Source: JAFAVZ01 sp036009105 (GTDB lineage: Bacteria > Acidobacteriota > Thermoanaerobaculia > Gp7-AA8). From it: a stretch of 48,813 nt of DNA. The notes under the pieces were generated by a model. The model was not told where the DNA came from. It ran no database searches and saw only the letters and a list, made by a program, of their open reading frames with translations. Positions 38,694 to 46,528 of this stretch are shown one piece after another (position 1 is the first letter of the stretch; every line of letters starts with the position of its first letter). A program made the translations under genes and the position numbers. The stretch lies in NCBI GenBank assembly GCA_036009105.1, contig DASYMJ010000352.1, positions 1-48,813 on the forward strand. The letters run 5' to 3'.

Positions 38694-41348
38694 ATGCCCC
38701 CTATGATTCGCGTTCTCGAGCGCCTCGCGCTCATGGGTCCAAATCTCTACGCCCACCGCCCGTGCATCAAGTGGAAGATCGACCTCGGCCCGCTGGAGGA
38801 GAAGCCTTCCAACGCCATCCCGAACTTTCCGGAAAGGGTGAAAGAGCTGCTGCCCAGCCTGATCGAGCACCGCTGCTCGGAAGGCATCCGCGGCGGCTTC
38901 TTCTCCCGGCTCGACGACGGCACCTGGCTGGGGCACGTGATGGAGCACATCGCGCTGGAGCTGCAGTCGCTGATCGGCGTCAACGTCGGGTTCGGCAAGA
39001 CGCGCGGGGCCGGCCCAACCGGCGTCTACAACGTGGTCTACGAATGCGAGGACCGGGAGACCGGCATCCTGGCCGGCGAGATCGCCCTCGACCTGATCGA
39101 GCACCTGGTGGCCCAGCAGCCCTTCCCCATCGCCGAGAAGCTGGCCGAGCTGCGCGAGACGAACGACCGCAACGCCCTCGGCCCCTCCACCCGCGCCATC
39201 GTCGACGCCGCCACCAGGCGCGGCATCCCTCACATCCGCCTCGACCAGTCCAGCTTCGTCCAGCTCGGCTACGGCGCCCGGGCGAAGCGCATCCAGGCCA
39301 CCATCGCCTCCACCACCAGCCACATCGGCGTGGAGATCGCGGGCGACAAGGACCTCACCAAGTCGCTCCTCGGGATGCACGGCGTGCCGGTGCCGCACGG
39401 CGAGACCTGCCGCAGCATCGAGCGCGCCCTGGAGATCGCCAACGACCTCGGCTGGCCGGTCGTGGTCAAGCCGCTCGACGCCTCGCAGGGGCGCGGCATC
39501 GCCACCAACATCCGGGACGAGGCGGAGCTGCGCGCGGCCTTCGAGGAAGCGCAGAAGCACCGCACCACCGTGGTGATCGAGCGCCATCTGGAGGGCGGCG
39601 ACTACCGCCTGCTCGTGATCAACCGGCGCTTCGTCGCCGCGGCGCAGCGCGTGCCGGCCAACGTGATTGGCGACGGCAAGAGCACCATCCGCGAGCTGGT
39701 CGAGGTCGCCAACCGCGACCCCCGCCGCGGCGAGTCGCACGAGAAAGTGCTGACCCGGATCAAGATCGACTGCTCCACCGAGCGGCTGCTCGCCATGCGC
39801 GGCCTGACCGCCGACTCCGTTCCCCGAAACGGCGAGGTCGTCTACCTCAAGACGACGGCGAACCTCTCCACCGGCGGCACCGCCGTCGACGTCACCGACC
39901 GCGTCCATCCGGCGAACATCGAGCTGGCGGAGCGCATCGCCTGCCTGGTCGATCTCGACATCGCCGGCATCGACGTCGTGGCGCCCTCCATCGAGGTGCC
40001 GCTGGAGGAGAACGGCGGCGGCATCGTGGAAGTCAACGCCGCGCCCGGCCTGCGCATGCACCTCGCGCCGACGGAGGGGAAGCCGCGGCCGGTGGGCGAG
40101 GCGATCGTGGACATGCTCTTCCCCCCCGGCGCCGAGTCGCGCATCCCCATCATCACCATCACCGGGACGAACGGCAAGACGACCACGGCCCGCCTCTGCG
40201 CGCACATCGCGCGGCAGGCCGGCAAGTGCGTCGGCCTGACCACCACGGAAGGGATCTACATCCGCGACCGCCTGGTGCAGCGCGGCGACACGACCGGTCC
40301 GGCCTCGGCCGCCGTCGTGCTGCGCGATCCGTCAGTGAACTTCGCCGTGCTGGAGACGGCGCGCGGCGGGATCCTCCGCGCCGGCGTCGGCTACGACTGG
40401 GCCAACGCCGCCGTGGTGACCAATATCGCCGAGGATCACCTCGGGACGCGGGACGTCGACACGCTGGAGGATCTGGCCAACGTGAAGGCGGTCACCGTGG
40501 AGCGCGTGCTGCCGGAGGGCTTCGCCATCCTCAACGCGGAGGATGCGATGACCCCGCTCATCCGCAAGCATGCGGAGAGCGCGATCGCGTTCTTCTCCAC
40601 CGACCCGCACAACGACAACTTCCGCGCCCACGTCGCCGCCGGCGGCCTCGGCGCCACGGTGGAGAGCGGCTGGATCGTGCTGTACGACAAGTCGCTGCGC
40701 TTCTCGTTGTGCGAAGTGAACCGCGTGCCGATCACGTTCGGCGGCAAGGCGCGCTTCAACATCGCCAACGCCCTGGCCGCCGCGCTCGCGACGTATGCCA
40801 CGAAGATCCCGGTCTTCGACATCACCGCCGGCCTGCTGTCCTTCTTCCAGTCCGAGTTCACCACGCCGGGGCGCATCAACTTCTTCGACTTCGGCGACTT
40901 CCGCGTGCTGCTGGACTACGCGCACAACGCCGCGGCCCTGGCCTCCATCTGCAGCCTGGTGCGCGAGCTGCGCAGCGGCCGGCTGATCGCCGTCTTCGGC
41001 CTTCCCGGCGACCGGCGCGACAGCGACCTGCGCACCTCCACCCGCGCCATCGCCTCGACCTTCGACAAGGTGATCATCCGGGAAGACCACGACCTGCGCG
41101 GGCGGGAGCCGGGCCGCGTGCCGGCGATCATCCGCGCCGCGCTGCGCGAGGCCGGCATGCGCGAGGAGCAGCTCGTCGACCGCCATGACGAGACGGAGGC
41201 GGTGCGGCTGGCCGTCCGCGACGCGGAGCCGGGCGATCTCGTCGTGCTCTTCGTGGACGAGGCGCAGCCGGCCATCCGGATGATCGAGGAGCTCCGCCGC
41301 ACCCGCCGCGGCGTCTCCTCCCGACAAGTGGCCGATGCTGCTCGTTGA
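38694..41348 (+). CDS. cphA: Cyanophycin synthetase
   Basis: 884 residues, the normal size of CphA1. It polymerises Asp and Arg, using ATP twice, into cyanophycin granules. The N-terminal domain (about 1-160) contains IRGGFFSRLDDGTWLGHVME. The ATP-grasp domain (about 220-470) adds Arg, with WPVVVKPLDASQGRGIA and EVNAAPGLRMH. The Mur-ligase-like domain (about 490-870) adds Asp, with ITGTNGKTTTARL, TARGGILRAGVGYDW and DYAHNAAAL. It starts 6 nt after the small ORF and its stop overlaps the isoaspartyl dipeptidase start by 14 bp. Confidence 0.97.
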   Translation: MPPMIRVLERLALMGPNLYAHRPCIKWKIDLGPLEEKPSNAIPNFPERVKELLPSLIEHRCSEGIRGGFFSRLDDGTWLGHVMEHIALELQSLIGVNVGFGKTRGAGPTGVYNVVYECEDRETGILAGEIALDLIEHLVAQQPFPIAEKLAELRETNDRNALGPSTRAIVDAATRRGIPHIRLDQSSFVQLGYGARAKRIQATIASTTSHIGVEIAGDKDLTKSLLGMHGVPVPHGETCRSIERALEIANDLGWPVVVKPLDASQGRGIATNIRDEAELRAAFEEAQKHRTTVVIERHLEGGDYRLLVINRRFVAAAQRVPANVIGDGKSTIRELVEVANRDPRRGESHEKVLTRIKIDCSTERLLAMRGLTADSVPRNGEVVYLKTTANLSTGGTAVDVTDRVHPANIELAERIACLVDLDIAGIDVVAPSIEVPLEENGGGIVEVNAAPGLRMHLAPTEGKPRPVGEAIVDMLFPPGAESRIPIITITGTNGKTTTARLCAHIARQAGKCVGLTTTEGIYIRDRLVQRGDTTGPASAAVVLRDPSVNFAVLETARGGILRAGVGYDWANAAVVTNIAEDHLGTRDVDTLEDLANVKAVTVERVLPEGFAILNAEDAMTPLIRKHAESAIAFFSTDPHNDNFRAHVAAGGLGATVESGWIVLYDKSLRFSLCEVNRVPITFGGKARFNIANALAAALATYATKIPVFDITAGLLSFFQSEFTTPGRINFFDFGDFRVLLDYAHNAAALASICSLVRELRSGRLIAVFGLPGDRRDSDLRTSTRAIASTFDKVIIREDHDLRGREPGRVPAIIRAALREAGMREEQLVDRHDETEAVRLAVRDAEPGDLVVLFVDEAQPAIRMIEELRRTRRGVSSRQVADAAR

Positions 41349-42459
41349 AAACGCGGAGGTCTTCGCGCCGGCTCCTCTGGGCCGGAGGTCGCTGCTCCTC
41401 GCCGGCGGCTCGATCGAGGCCGTCGGCGTCGACGGCGGCGTGCTGGCGCGCTGCGGCATCGAGCTGGAGACGCTGGACGCCGCCGGCTGCCTGGCCATGC
41501 CCGGCCTCATCGACCCGCACGCGCACCTCATCGGCGGCAGCGGCGAGCAGGGCTTCGCCTCGCAGACCCCGGAGCTCTCCGCCAGCGAGCTGCTGCGCGG
41601 CGGCATCACCACCGTGGTCGGCACCCTCGGCGCCGACACCTCCACGCGCACCATGCGCGCGCTCCTGGGCAAGGTGAAGTCGCTGCGCGATGAAGGCCTC
41701 GCCGCCTACGCCTGGAGCGGCGGCTACGACGCCCGCCCGCTGCTCGACTCCCTCGGGGACGACATCACCCTCATCGAGGAGATCATCGGCGCCGGCGAGG
41801 TAGCCATCGCGGACGCGCGCGGGCCGCAGCTCGATGCCGCCCGGCTGGCGCGCCTCGCCGCGCAATGCTTCGTGGCCGGCACGCTGACCGGCAAGGCCGG
41901 GCTGCTGCACCTTCACGTCGGACCGGGCGAGCGGCGGCTGGCCGTGGTGCGCGAGCTGCTGGAGCGCTTCGACGTCGCGCCGTCCACGCTGTACCTGACC
42001 CACGTCGAGCGCGACGAGCCGCTGATGTCGGAAGCGATCGAGCTCGCCCGGCGCGGCATGCCGATCGATTGCGACGTCCATGAAGAAGACCTGCCGCGGT
42101 GGATTCGCTTCTACCGCGAGCATGACGGCGATCCGGCCCTGATCACGGCCTCCTCCGATGCCGGAAGCAAGTCGCCCCACATGCTTTTCGAACAGGTGAT
42201 GCGATGCGCCCGGGAGGACATGCAGGCCATCGCCGTCGCCACCTCCAACACGGCGCGCATCCTCAAGCTCGACGCCGGCCGGCTCGCGCCCGGACGGCGC
42301 GCCGACGTGCTGCTCGTGGACGCCGATTCGCTCGCCCTGCGCCACGTCATCTGCAACGGCCGCCTCGTCATGCGCGACGGCGCCGTCCTCCTTCGCGAGC
42401 GTTTCCTCGCGGAGAGCAACCGCAACATTCGATTGATGGGAAGGAAGGCCACGACATGA
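41335..42459 (+). CDS. iadA: Isoaspartyl dipeptidase (beta-aspartyl peptidase, IadA-like)
   Basis: 374 residues, amidohydrolase superfamily. Metal-site motifs are PGLIDPHAHLIGG, GTLGADTSTRTM, LHLHVGPGERRL, LTHVERDEPL and ASSDAGSKSPH. GAGEVAIADARG places a Glu where some relatives carry a bridging carbamylated Lys (from memory). It would split beta-Asp-Arg released by cyanophycinase into Asp and Arg. Overlaps cphA by 14 bp at the start, and its stop overlaps the cphB ATG (ATGA), so all three are translationally coupled. Position in a cyanophycin operon supports the substrate choice. Confidence 0.88.
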   Translation: MLLVENAEVFAPAPLGRRSLLLAGGSIEAVGVDGGVLARCGIELETLDAAGCLAMPGLIDPHAHLIGGSGEQGFASQTPELSASELLRGGITTVVGTLGADTSTRTMRALLGKVKSLRDEGLAAYAWSGGYDARPLLDSLGDDITLIEEIIGAGEVAIADARGPQLDAARLARLAAQCFVAGTLTGKAGLLHLHVGPGERRLAVVRELLERFDVAPSTLYLTHVERDEPLMSEAIELARRGMPIDCDVHEEDLPRWIRFYREHDGDPALITASSDAGSKSPHMLFEQVMRCAREDMQAIAVATSNTARILKLDAGRLAPGRRADVLLVDADSLALRHVICNGRLVMRDGAVLLRERFLAESNRNIRLMGRKATT

Positions 42460-43280
42460 AGGGACGCATTCTCGCCATCGGCGGCGCGGAAGATCCGGAT
42501 GAAGAGCACATGGAGATCCTCCCCTACTTCGTGCGCATGTGCGGGGGGAAGGAGGCGCGGCTGGTCGTTTGCGGCGCGCCGTCCGAGGATCCGCGGGACA
42601 AGGAGCGCAAGTACGACGAGCTGTTCCGGCGCATCGGCGTGGCGGAGGTCGTGCACGCGAACATCGCGGAGCGGCATGACGCCGAGCAGGAGGAGTTGCT
42701 CCAGGCGGCGCGCCGCGCCACCGGCGTGTTCTTCACCGGCGGCGATCAGCTGCGCCTGACCGCGCTCGTCGCCGGCACCAGGTTCGGCGACATCGTCAGC
42801 GAGCGCCTGCACGAGGACGGCCTCGTCGTCGGCGGCACGAGCGCCGGCGCGGCGGCGATCTCCAGCACCATGTTCATCGGCGGCAGCGACGAGGGCACGG
42901 TCCGCCGCGCCGACGTCCGCCTCGCCCCCGGCCTCGGCTACATGCGCGACGTGATCGTCGACACCCACTTCGCCCAGCGCGGCCGCATCAGCCGCATCTT
43001 CACCGTCTTCGCCGAGAACCCGCAGCTCCTCGGCATCGGCCTCGACGAGAACACGGCCATCGACGTGGAGCCCGGCGTCTGCTTCCGCGTGGTCGGCAAA
43101 GGGGCGGTGTGGGTCTTCGACGGCCGGATCACGCACAGCAACGCCGGCGAGGCGGCCGAGGAGGATGTGCTCGCCATCACCGACTCCGCGGTGCACGTGC
43201 TGCCGTGCGACTACTCGTTCGATCTCGAATCGCTCCGGCCGCACAAGCCGGACGGCAGCCAGGTGCAGGGGCGCTCGTGA
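42456..43280 (+). CDS. cphB: Cyanophycinase
   Basis: 274 residues, S51 peptidase family. It cuts cyanophycin from its end to beta-Asp-Arg dipeptides. The catalytic Ser is S129 in VVGGTSAGAAAI. Other family marks are ILAIGGAEDPDEEHMEIL, VFFTGGDQLRL, VIVDTHFAQRGRISRI and GIGLDENTAIDV. There is no signal peptide, so it acts in the cytoplasm. It closes the cphA-iadA-cphB operon, and its TGA directly abuts the stop of a second, convergent cyanophycinase gene. Confidence 0.93.
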   Translation: MKGRILAIGGAEDPDEEHMEILPYFVRMCGGKEARLVVCGAPSEDPRDKERKYDELFRRIGVAEVVHANIAERHDAEQEELLQAARRATGVFFTGGDQLRLTALVAGTRFGDIVSERLHEDGLVVGGTSAGAAAISSTMFIGGSDEGTVRRADVRLAPGLGYMRDVIVDTHFAQRGRISRIFTVFAENPQLLGIGLDENTAIDVEPGVCFRVVGKGAVWVFDGRITHSNAGEAAEEDVLAITDSAVHVLPCDYSFDLESLRPHKPDGSQVQGRS

Positions 43281-43982
43281 TCAGATGGGGAGCAGCTCGC
43301 CGTCTTCCGCGACGCGGATCTCGTCGTCCGGCCGGACCACGGTGACCGAGCTCGCGCCGCGCACGTGCGCTTGGCTGCCCGCCTCCCACACCGCGGCCGT
43401 GTTTTCGTCCAGGCCGACGCCGGTCAGGCCGTGCCGCTTCACCACGTCGAGCAGGCGCGGGAGCCGCTGCCGCTCGGAGAAGTGCTGGTCGACGATGACG
43501 GAAGGGACGAGGCCGAGCCCTTCCGCGACGTCGATCACCTCGCGGCCGTTGGCCAGCGTCCGGGCGAACATCATCTTCTTGGAGACGGCGGCCGCGCCGG
43601 CGCTGGTGCCGCAGTAGACGGCGCCGCTCCTCACCGCATTGACGATCGCGCTCGCGCAGCCGGTGCTGCCGAGGCAGCGCATCAGCTTTTCCTGGTCGCC
43701 GCCGGTGACGAAGATGCCGGTCGCGTTCTCGATGAGGAGCAGGTCGTCCGGCGTCGCGCCCGCTTCCGCATGCACGACGTGGATCGCGGTCGCCCCCAGT
43801 CCCTGGAAGATCCGGGTGTACTGCTCCGCCCGCCTCTTCGGCTCGATGGAAGCGGAGGGGATGATGATGAGCCTCGCCTCCGCCCCGCCCGCCCGCCGGA
43901 CGAACTCCGCCAGCAGCGAGCCGTGCCGTCCCCGCTTGTCTTCGTTCCCGCCAATGGCGATGACACACCCGTTTCCGATCAT
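43281..43982 (-). CDS. Second cyanophycinase-like S51 peptidase
   Basis: 233 residues from the ATG at 43982. Same fold marks as CphB: VIAIGGNEDKRGRHGSLLAE, GIFVTGGDQEKLM, the catalytic Ser S127 in YCGTSAGAAAV, VIVDQHFSERQRLPRL and GVGLDENTAAVWE. It is shorter than CphB at the N- and C-termini. It converges on cphB with zero spacing (TGATCA spans both stops). It could be a dedicated isoform, or a different dipeptidase of the same family. A longer reading to 44099 crosses a heptad hairpin and is rejected. Confidence 0.88.
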   Translation of the reverse strand: MIGNGCVIAIGGNEDKRGRHGSLLAEFVRRAGGAEARLIIIPSASIEPKRRAEQYTRIFQGLGATAIHVVHAEAGATPDDLLLIENATGIFVTGGDQEKLMRCLGSTGCASAIVNAVRSGAVYCGTSAGAAAVSKKMMFARTLANGREVIDVAEGLGLVPSVIVDQHFSERQRLPRLLDVVKRHGLTGVGLDENTAAVWEAGSQAHVRGASSVTVVRPDDEIRVAEDGELLPI

Positions 43983-43990
43983 TGATATGT

Positions 43991-43996
43991 ACGGTA
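43991..43996 (-). promoter_or_regulatory. Candidate -10 box (TACCGT) for the second cyanophycinase
   Basis: TANNNT box 8 nt before the ATG at 43982 with no ribosome site. Less canonical than the others. Confidence 0.3.
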
Positions 43997-44028
43997 ACGG
44001 ACTCGGCGCGGTGGCGATTTCCGGGATA

Positions 44029-44137
44029 GCGATCGGCGAGCAGCGATCGGCGAGCAGGAGAACGGACTCAGCAGCGTGCCATCGGGACGAGCCCGGCACT
44101 GCGAAGCCGGTTCTCCTGCTCGCTGCTCGCTGCCCGC
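44029..44137. repeat. Heptad-repeat hairpin H7 (GCGAGCA family)
   Basis: The left arm reads GCGATCG GCGAGCA GCGATCG GCGAGCA GGAGAAC. The right arm on the minus strand is TA then GCGGGCA GCGAGCA GCGAGCA GGAGAAC. The loop is about 46 nt. The outer TAG is the stop codon of the PilB-type gene. It shares the loop-side GGAGAAC and outer TAG with H2. Confidence 0.88.
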
Positions 44138-46443
44138 TACTTCACCGCAATGGCCCTGGCCTGCTTGATGTCCGTATGCCCCTTGAAGGCCTTCTCGATC
44201 GCATCCTGCAGCAGCGTGCGCATGCCCTGCTGCATGGCCAGGTGGCGCAGCTCGTCGATCGGGGCGCGGCGCTGTACGGCCCGCTTGATCTCGTCCGTCC
44301 CCACCAGCAGCTCGTGCACGCCCATGCGGCCTTTGTAGCCGGTGTTGTTGCAGGCCGGGCAGCCTTTCGGGCGGTAGAGCATCAGCGCGGGCGAGTACGT
44401 GATGCCGGTCGCCGGCCACCAGTCGTAGCCGTACACCTCGATGATCTCCTCGAACTCCTCCGCCGTCGGGTTGTAGCCTTCCTTGCATTTCGGGCAGAGC
44501 ACGCGCACCAGGCGCTGGGCCATGATGCCGAGGAGCGCGTCCGCGAAATTGAACGGATCGATCTCCATGTCCAGCAGGCGGGTGATCGTCTCCGGCGCGG
44601 AGTTCGTGTGCAGCGTGGAGAAGACGAGGTGGCCGGTGAGCGAGGCCTCGATGCCGATGGCCGCCGTCTCGTGGTCGCGCATCTCGCCGACCATGATCAC
44701 GTCCGGATCGGCCCGCAGGAACGAGCGCATGGCGGCCGCGAAGGTGAAGTCGATCTTCGGCTGCACCTGCACCTGCCGCAAGCCCTTCTGCGTGATCTCC
44801 ACCGGGTCCTCGGCGGTCCAGATCTTCATGTCGACGGTGTTGATGTGGCCGAGCGCGGAGTGGAGCGTGGTCGTCTTGCCCGAGCCGGTGGGGCCGACCA
44901 CGAGGCAGATGCCGTACGGCTTCTGCACGATCTCCTTGAAGCGGGTCAGGTTGTGCTCGGCGAAGCCCATCTTGTCCAGCGGCAGCGGCTTCGACGCCGC
45001 GAGGATACGCATCACCACGTCCTCGTTGCCGTTCGCGGTGGGGATCGTCGCCACGCGCAGCTCGATGGTCCCCTTCGAATACTTGAAGCGGATCTTGCCG
45101 TCCTGCGGCTTGCGGCGCTCGGAGATGTCGAGCTTCGACATGATCTTCAGGCGCTGCACGATCGCGTTGCGGTGCGGGCCGGGGATCTCCATGAACTTCT
45201 GGCAGTCGCCGTCGATGCGCAGGCGGATGGTGCACGGCTGCTTGATGCCGTCCGGCTCGACGTGGATGTCCGAGGCGCCGCGCTGGAAGGCCTCGATGAT
45301 GACCTGATTCACCAGGCGGACGATGCCGGAGTCGGTCTCGTCGATCTCCGGCGGCCCTTCCTTCGCCTCGTCCTCCAGCTCCACCCGCTCCCCTTCGCCG
45401 AGGCTGTCGATGATCCTGGCCAGATCGGCGGAGTCGGCCTGCGGCTCGGCGACCTCGCCATAAGACGCGGCGATGTAGGCCAGGATCTCGTGGCGCAGGC
45501 CCACCTGGAAGTCGTAGCGGGGGGCGAGGTTCATGGCCCGGATGCCGTCCAGGCGGGTCAGGTCCTGCGGGTCGTCGACCGCTACCACCAGTAGACCAGG
45601 CTTCCGTTCCACCGGCGCGCAGGTGTACTTCTTCCACATCTCCGCGGTGACCCGCTCCTGCAGGTCGGAGGGGATGGTCTGCGACCCGTCGTAGCTGAAG
45701 AACGGCGTGCTGTAGTAGGCGGCGAGCGACTTCCCGAGCTCCTCCTTCGGCACGTGGTGGTCCTCGATCAGCACCTTCTCCACCGGCACGTTGTTCATGC
45801 GCGCGCTGGTCACGGCCTGCTCGATGTCCTTCTCCGAGACGACCCCTTTGTCCACCAGCGCCCCGAACTTGGACGGCTTCGACTGCCGCGTCGCCCGGTG
45901 CTGGTTGTAGAACGCGATCCCCAGGATGCGGGCGATCTCCTCCGCCGTGTCTTCATCCTGTGCAGTGAAGGCCACGCCGTGCCGCTTGTTGATCAGCTGG
46001 ATGGCCCCGAGGAGGTACTTCTCGAACATGATGGGGACGGAGAGGACGGCCTTCGTGCGGAAGCCGGTCTGCTTGTCCCAGCGCTGGTCGAAGCGGAGGT
46101 TCTGATGGAACCGGGCCAGCTCGGAGGCGTCGTAGGCATCCTTGATGTTGATGGTCTTGCGCGCCAGGGCGGTGAAGCCGGCGATGGAGGCGAAGGACTT
46201 CGGCACGCGGATCTCTTTCGGCGCGTCGCCCACTTTCTGCAGCGAGTAGAGCTCTTGATTTTTGGTGTCGACCGCGTAGATGGTCAGCCGCTCGGCGTCG
46301 AGCAGCTCCATGATCTTGTCCTTCAGCGCGAAGAGGATGTGCGGGATCGACTCCGCGGCGTTGATCTGGTTGGTAATCGTGGTCAGCTTCTTCCGGAACT
46401 CGAGCTCCCGCTCGAGAGAGGAAGGCGATGCCTGGACGGTCAT
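44137..46443 (-). CDS. GAF-domain PilB/GspE-type assembly ATPase
   Basis: 768 residues. The N-terminal GAF domain (about 25-185) has FRTKAVLSVPIMFEKYLLGA. A MshEN/GspE N-domain follows (about 195-340; FGALVDKGVVSEKDIEQAV). The ATPase core has Walker A GPTGSGKTTT (near 516-525), Asp box WTAEDPVEI, Walker B VGEMRDHETA (near 584), His box FSTLHTNSAPETI, and zinc-site cysteines CPKC (near 648) and CPAC (near 694). It is the extension motor for type IV pili, with PilT elsewhere in the window. The GAF domain suggests ligand control. A TATAAT lies upstream; GGAGG is 9 nt before the ATG. Confidence 0.93.
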   Translation of the reverse strand: MTVQASPSSLERELEFRKKLTTITNQINAAESIPHILFALKDKIMELLDAERLTIYAVDTKNQELYSLQKVGDAPKEIRVPKSFASIAGFTALARKTINIKDAYDASELARFHQNLRFDQRWDKQTGFRTKAVLSVPIMFEKYLLGAIQLINKRHGVAFTAQDEDTAEEIARILGIAFYNQHRATRQSKPSKFGALVDKGVVSEKDIEQAVTSARMNNVPVEKVLIEDHHVPKEELGKSLAAYYSTPFFSYDGSQTIPSDLQERVTAEMWKKYTCAPVERKPGLLVVAVDDPQDLTRLDGIRAMNLAPRYDFQVGLRHEILAYIAASYGEVAEPQADSADLARIIDSLGEGERVELEDEAKEGPPEIDETDSGIVRLVNQVIIEAFQRGASDIHVEPDGIKQPCTIRLRIDGDCQKFMEIPGPHRNAIVQRLKIMSKLDISERRKPQDGKIRFKYSKGTIELRVATIPTANGNEDVVMRILAASKPLPLDKMGFAEHNLTRFKEIVQKPYGICLVVGPTGSGKTTTLHSALGHINTVDMKIWTAEDPVEITQKGLRQVQVQPKIDFTFAAAMRSFLRADPDVIMVGEMRDHETAAIGIEASLTGHLVFSTLHTNSAPETITRLLDMEIDPFNFADALLGIMAQRLVRVLCPKCKEGYNPTAEEFEEIIEVYGYDWWPATGITYSPALMLYRPKGCPACNNTGYKGRMGVHELLVGTDEIKRAVQRRAPIDELRHLAMQQGMRTLLQDAIEKAFKGHTDIKQARAIAVK

Positions 46444-46466
46444 GGGAAAGAGCCTCCGTGGTCGCG

Positions 46467-46472
46467 ATTATA
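46467..46472 (-). promoter_or_regulatory. Consensus -10 box (TATAAT) for the GAF-PilB gene
   Basis: Perfect TATAAT 23 nt before the ATG at 46443, leaving a leader with GGAGG. Its upstream side, where a -35 element would lie, is heptad hairpin H8. No TTGACA is seen. Confidence 0.5.
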
Positions 46473-46474
46473 GG

Positions 46475-46528
46475 GAACGATGAACAAAGCCCGGCACAAC
46501 CCGTTCATCGTTCATCCTTCATCGTTCA
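46475..46528. repeat. Heptad-repeat hairpin H8 (GAACGAT family)
   Basis: The left arm is GAACGAT GAACAAA; the right arm is GTTCATC GTTCATC CTTCATC GTTCACC. The right end overlaps the stop codon of the VWFA gene (TGA then ACGATGAAGG on the minus strand). The right arm has more units than the left, so the hairpin is asymmetric. Confidence 0.82.

Noticed and set aside
38045..41188. 1047-codon open frame on the plus strand overlapping cphA
   Set aside because: Shifted shadow of the cphA frame with no recognisable domain; cphA itself is unmistakable.
43983..44099. N-terminal extension of the second cyanophycinase
   Set aside because: Runs into heptad hairpin H7. The conserved domain starts at the ATG at 43982.
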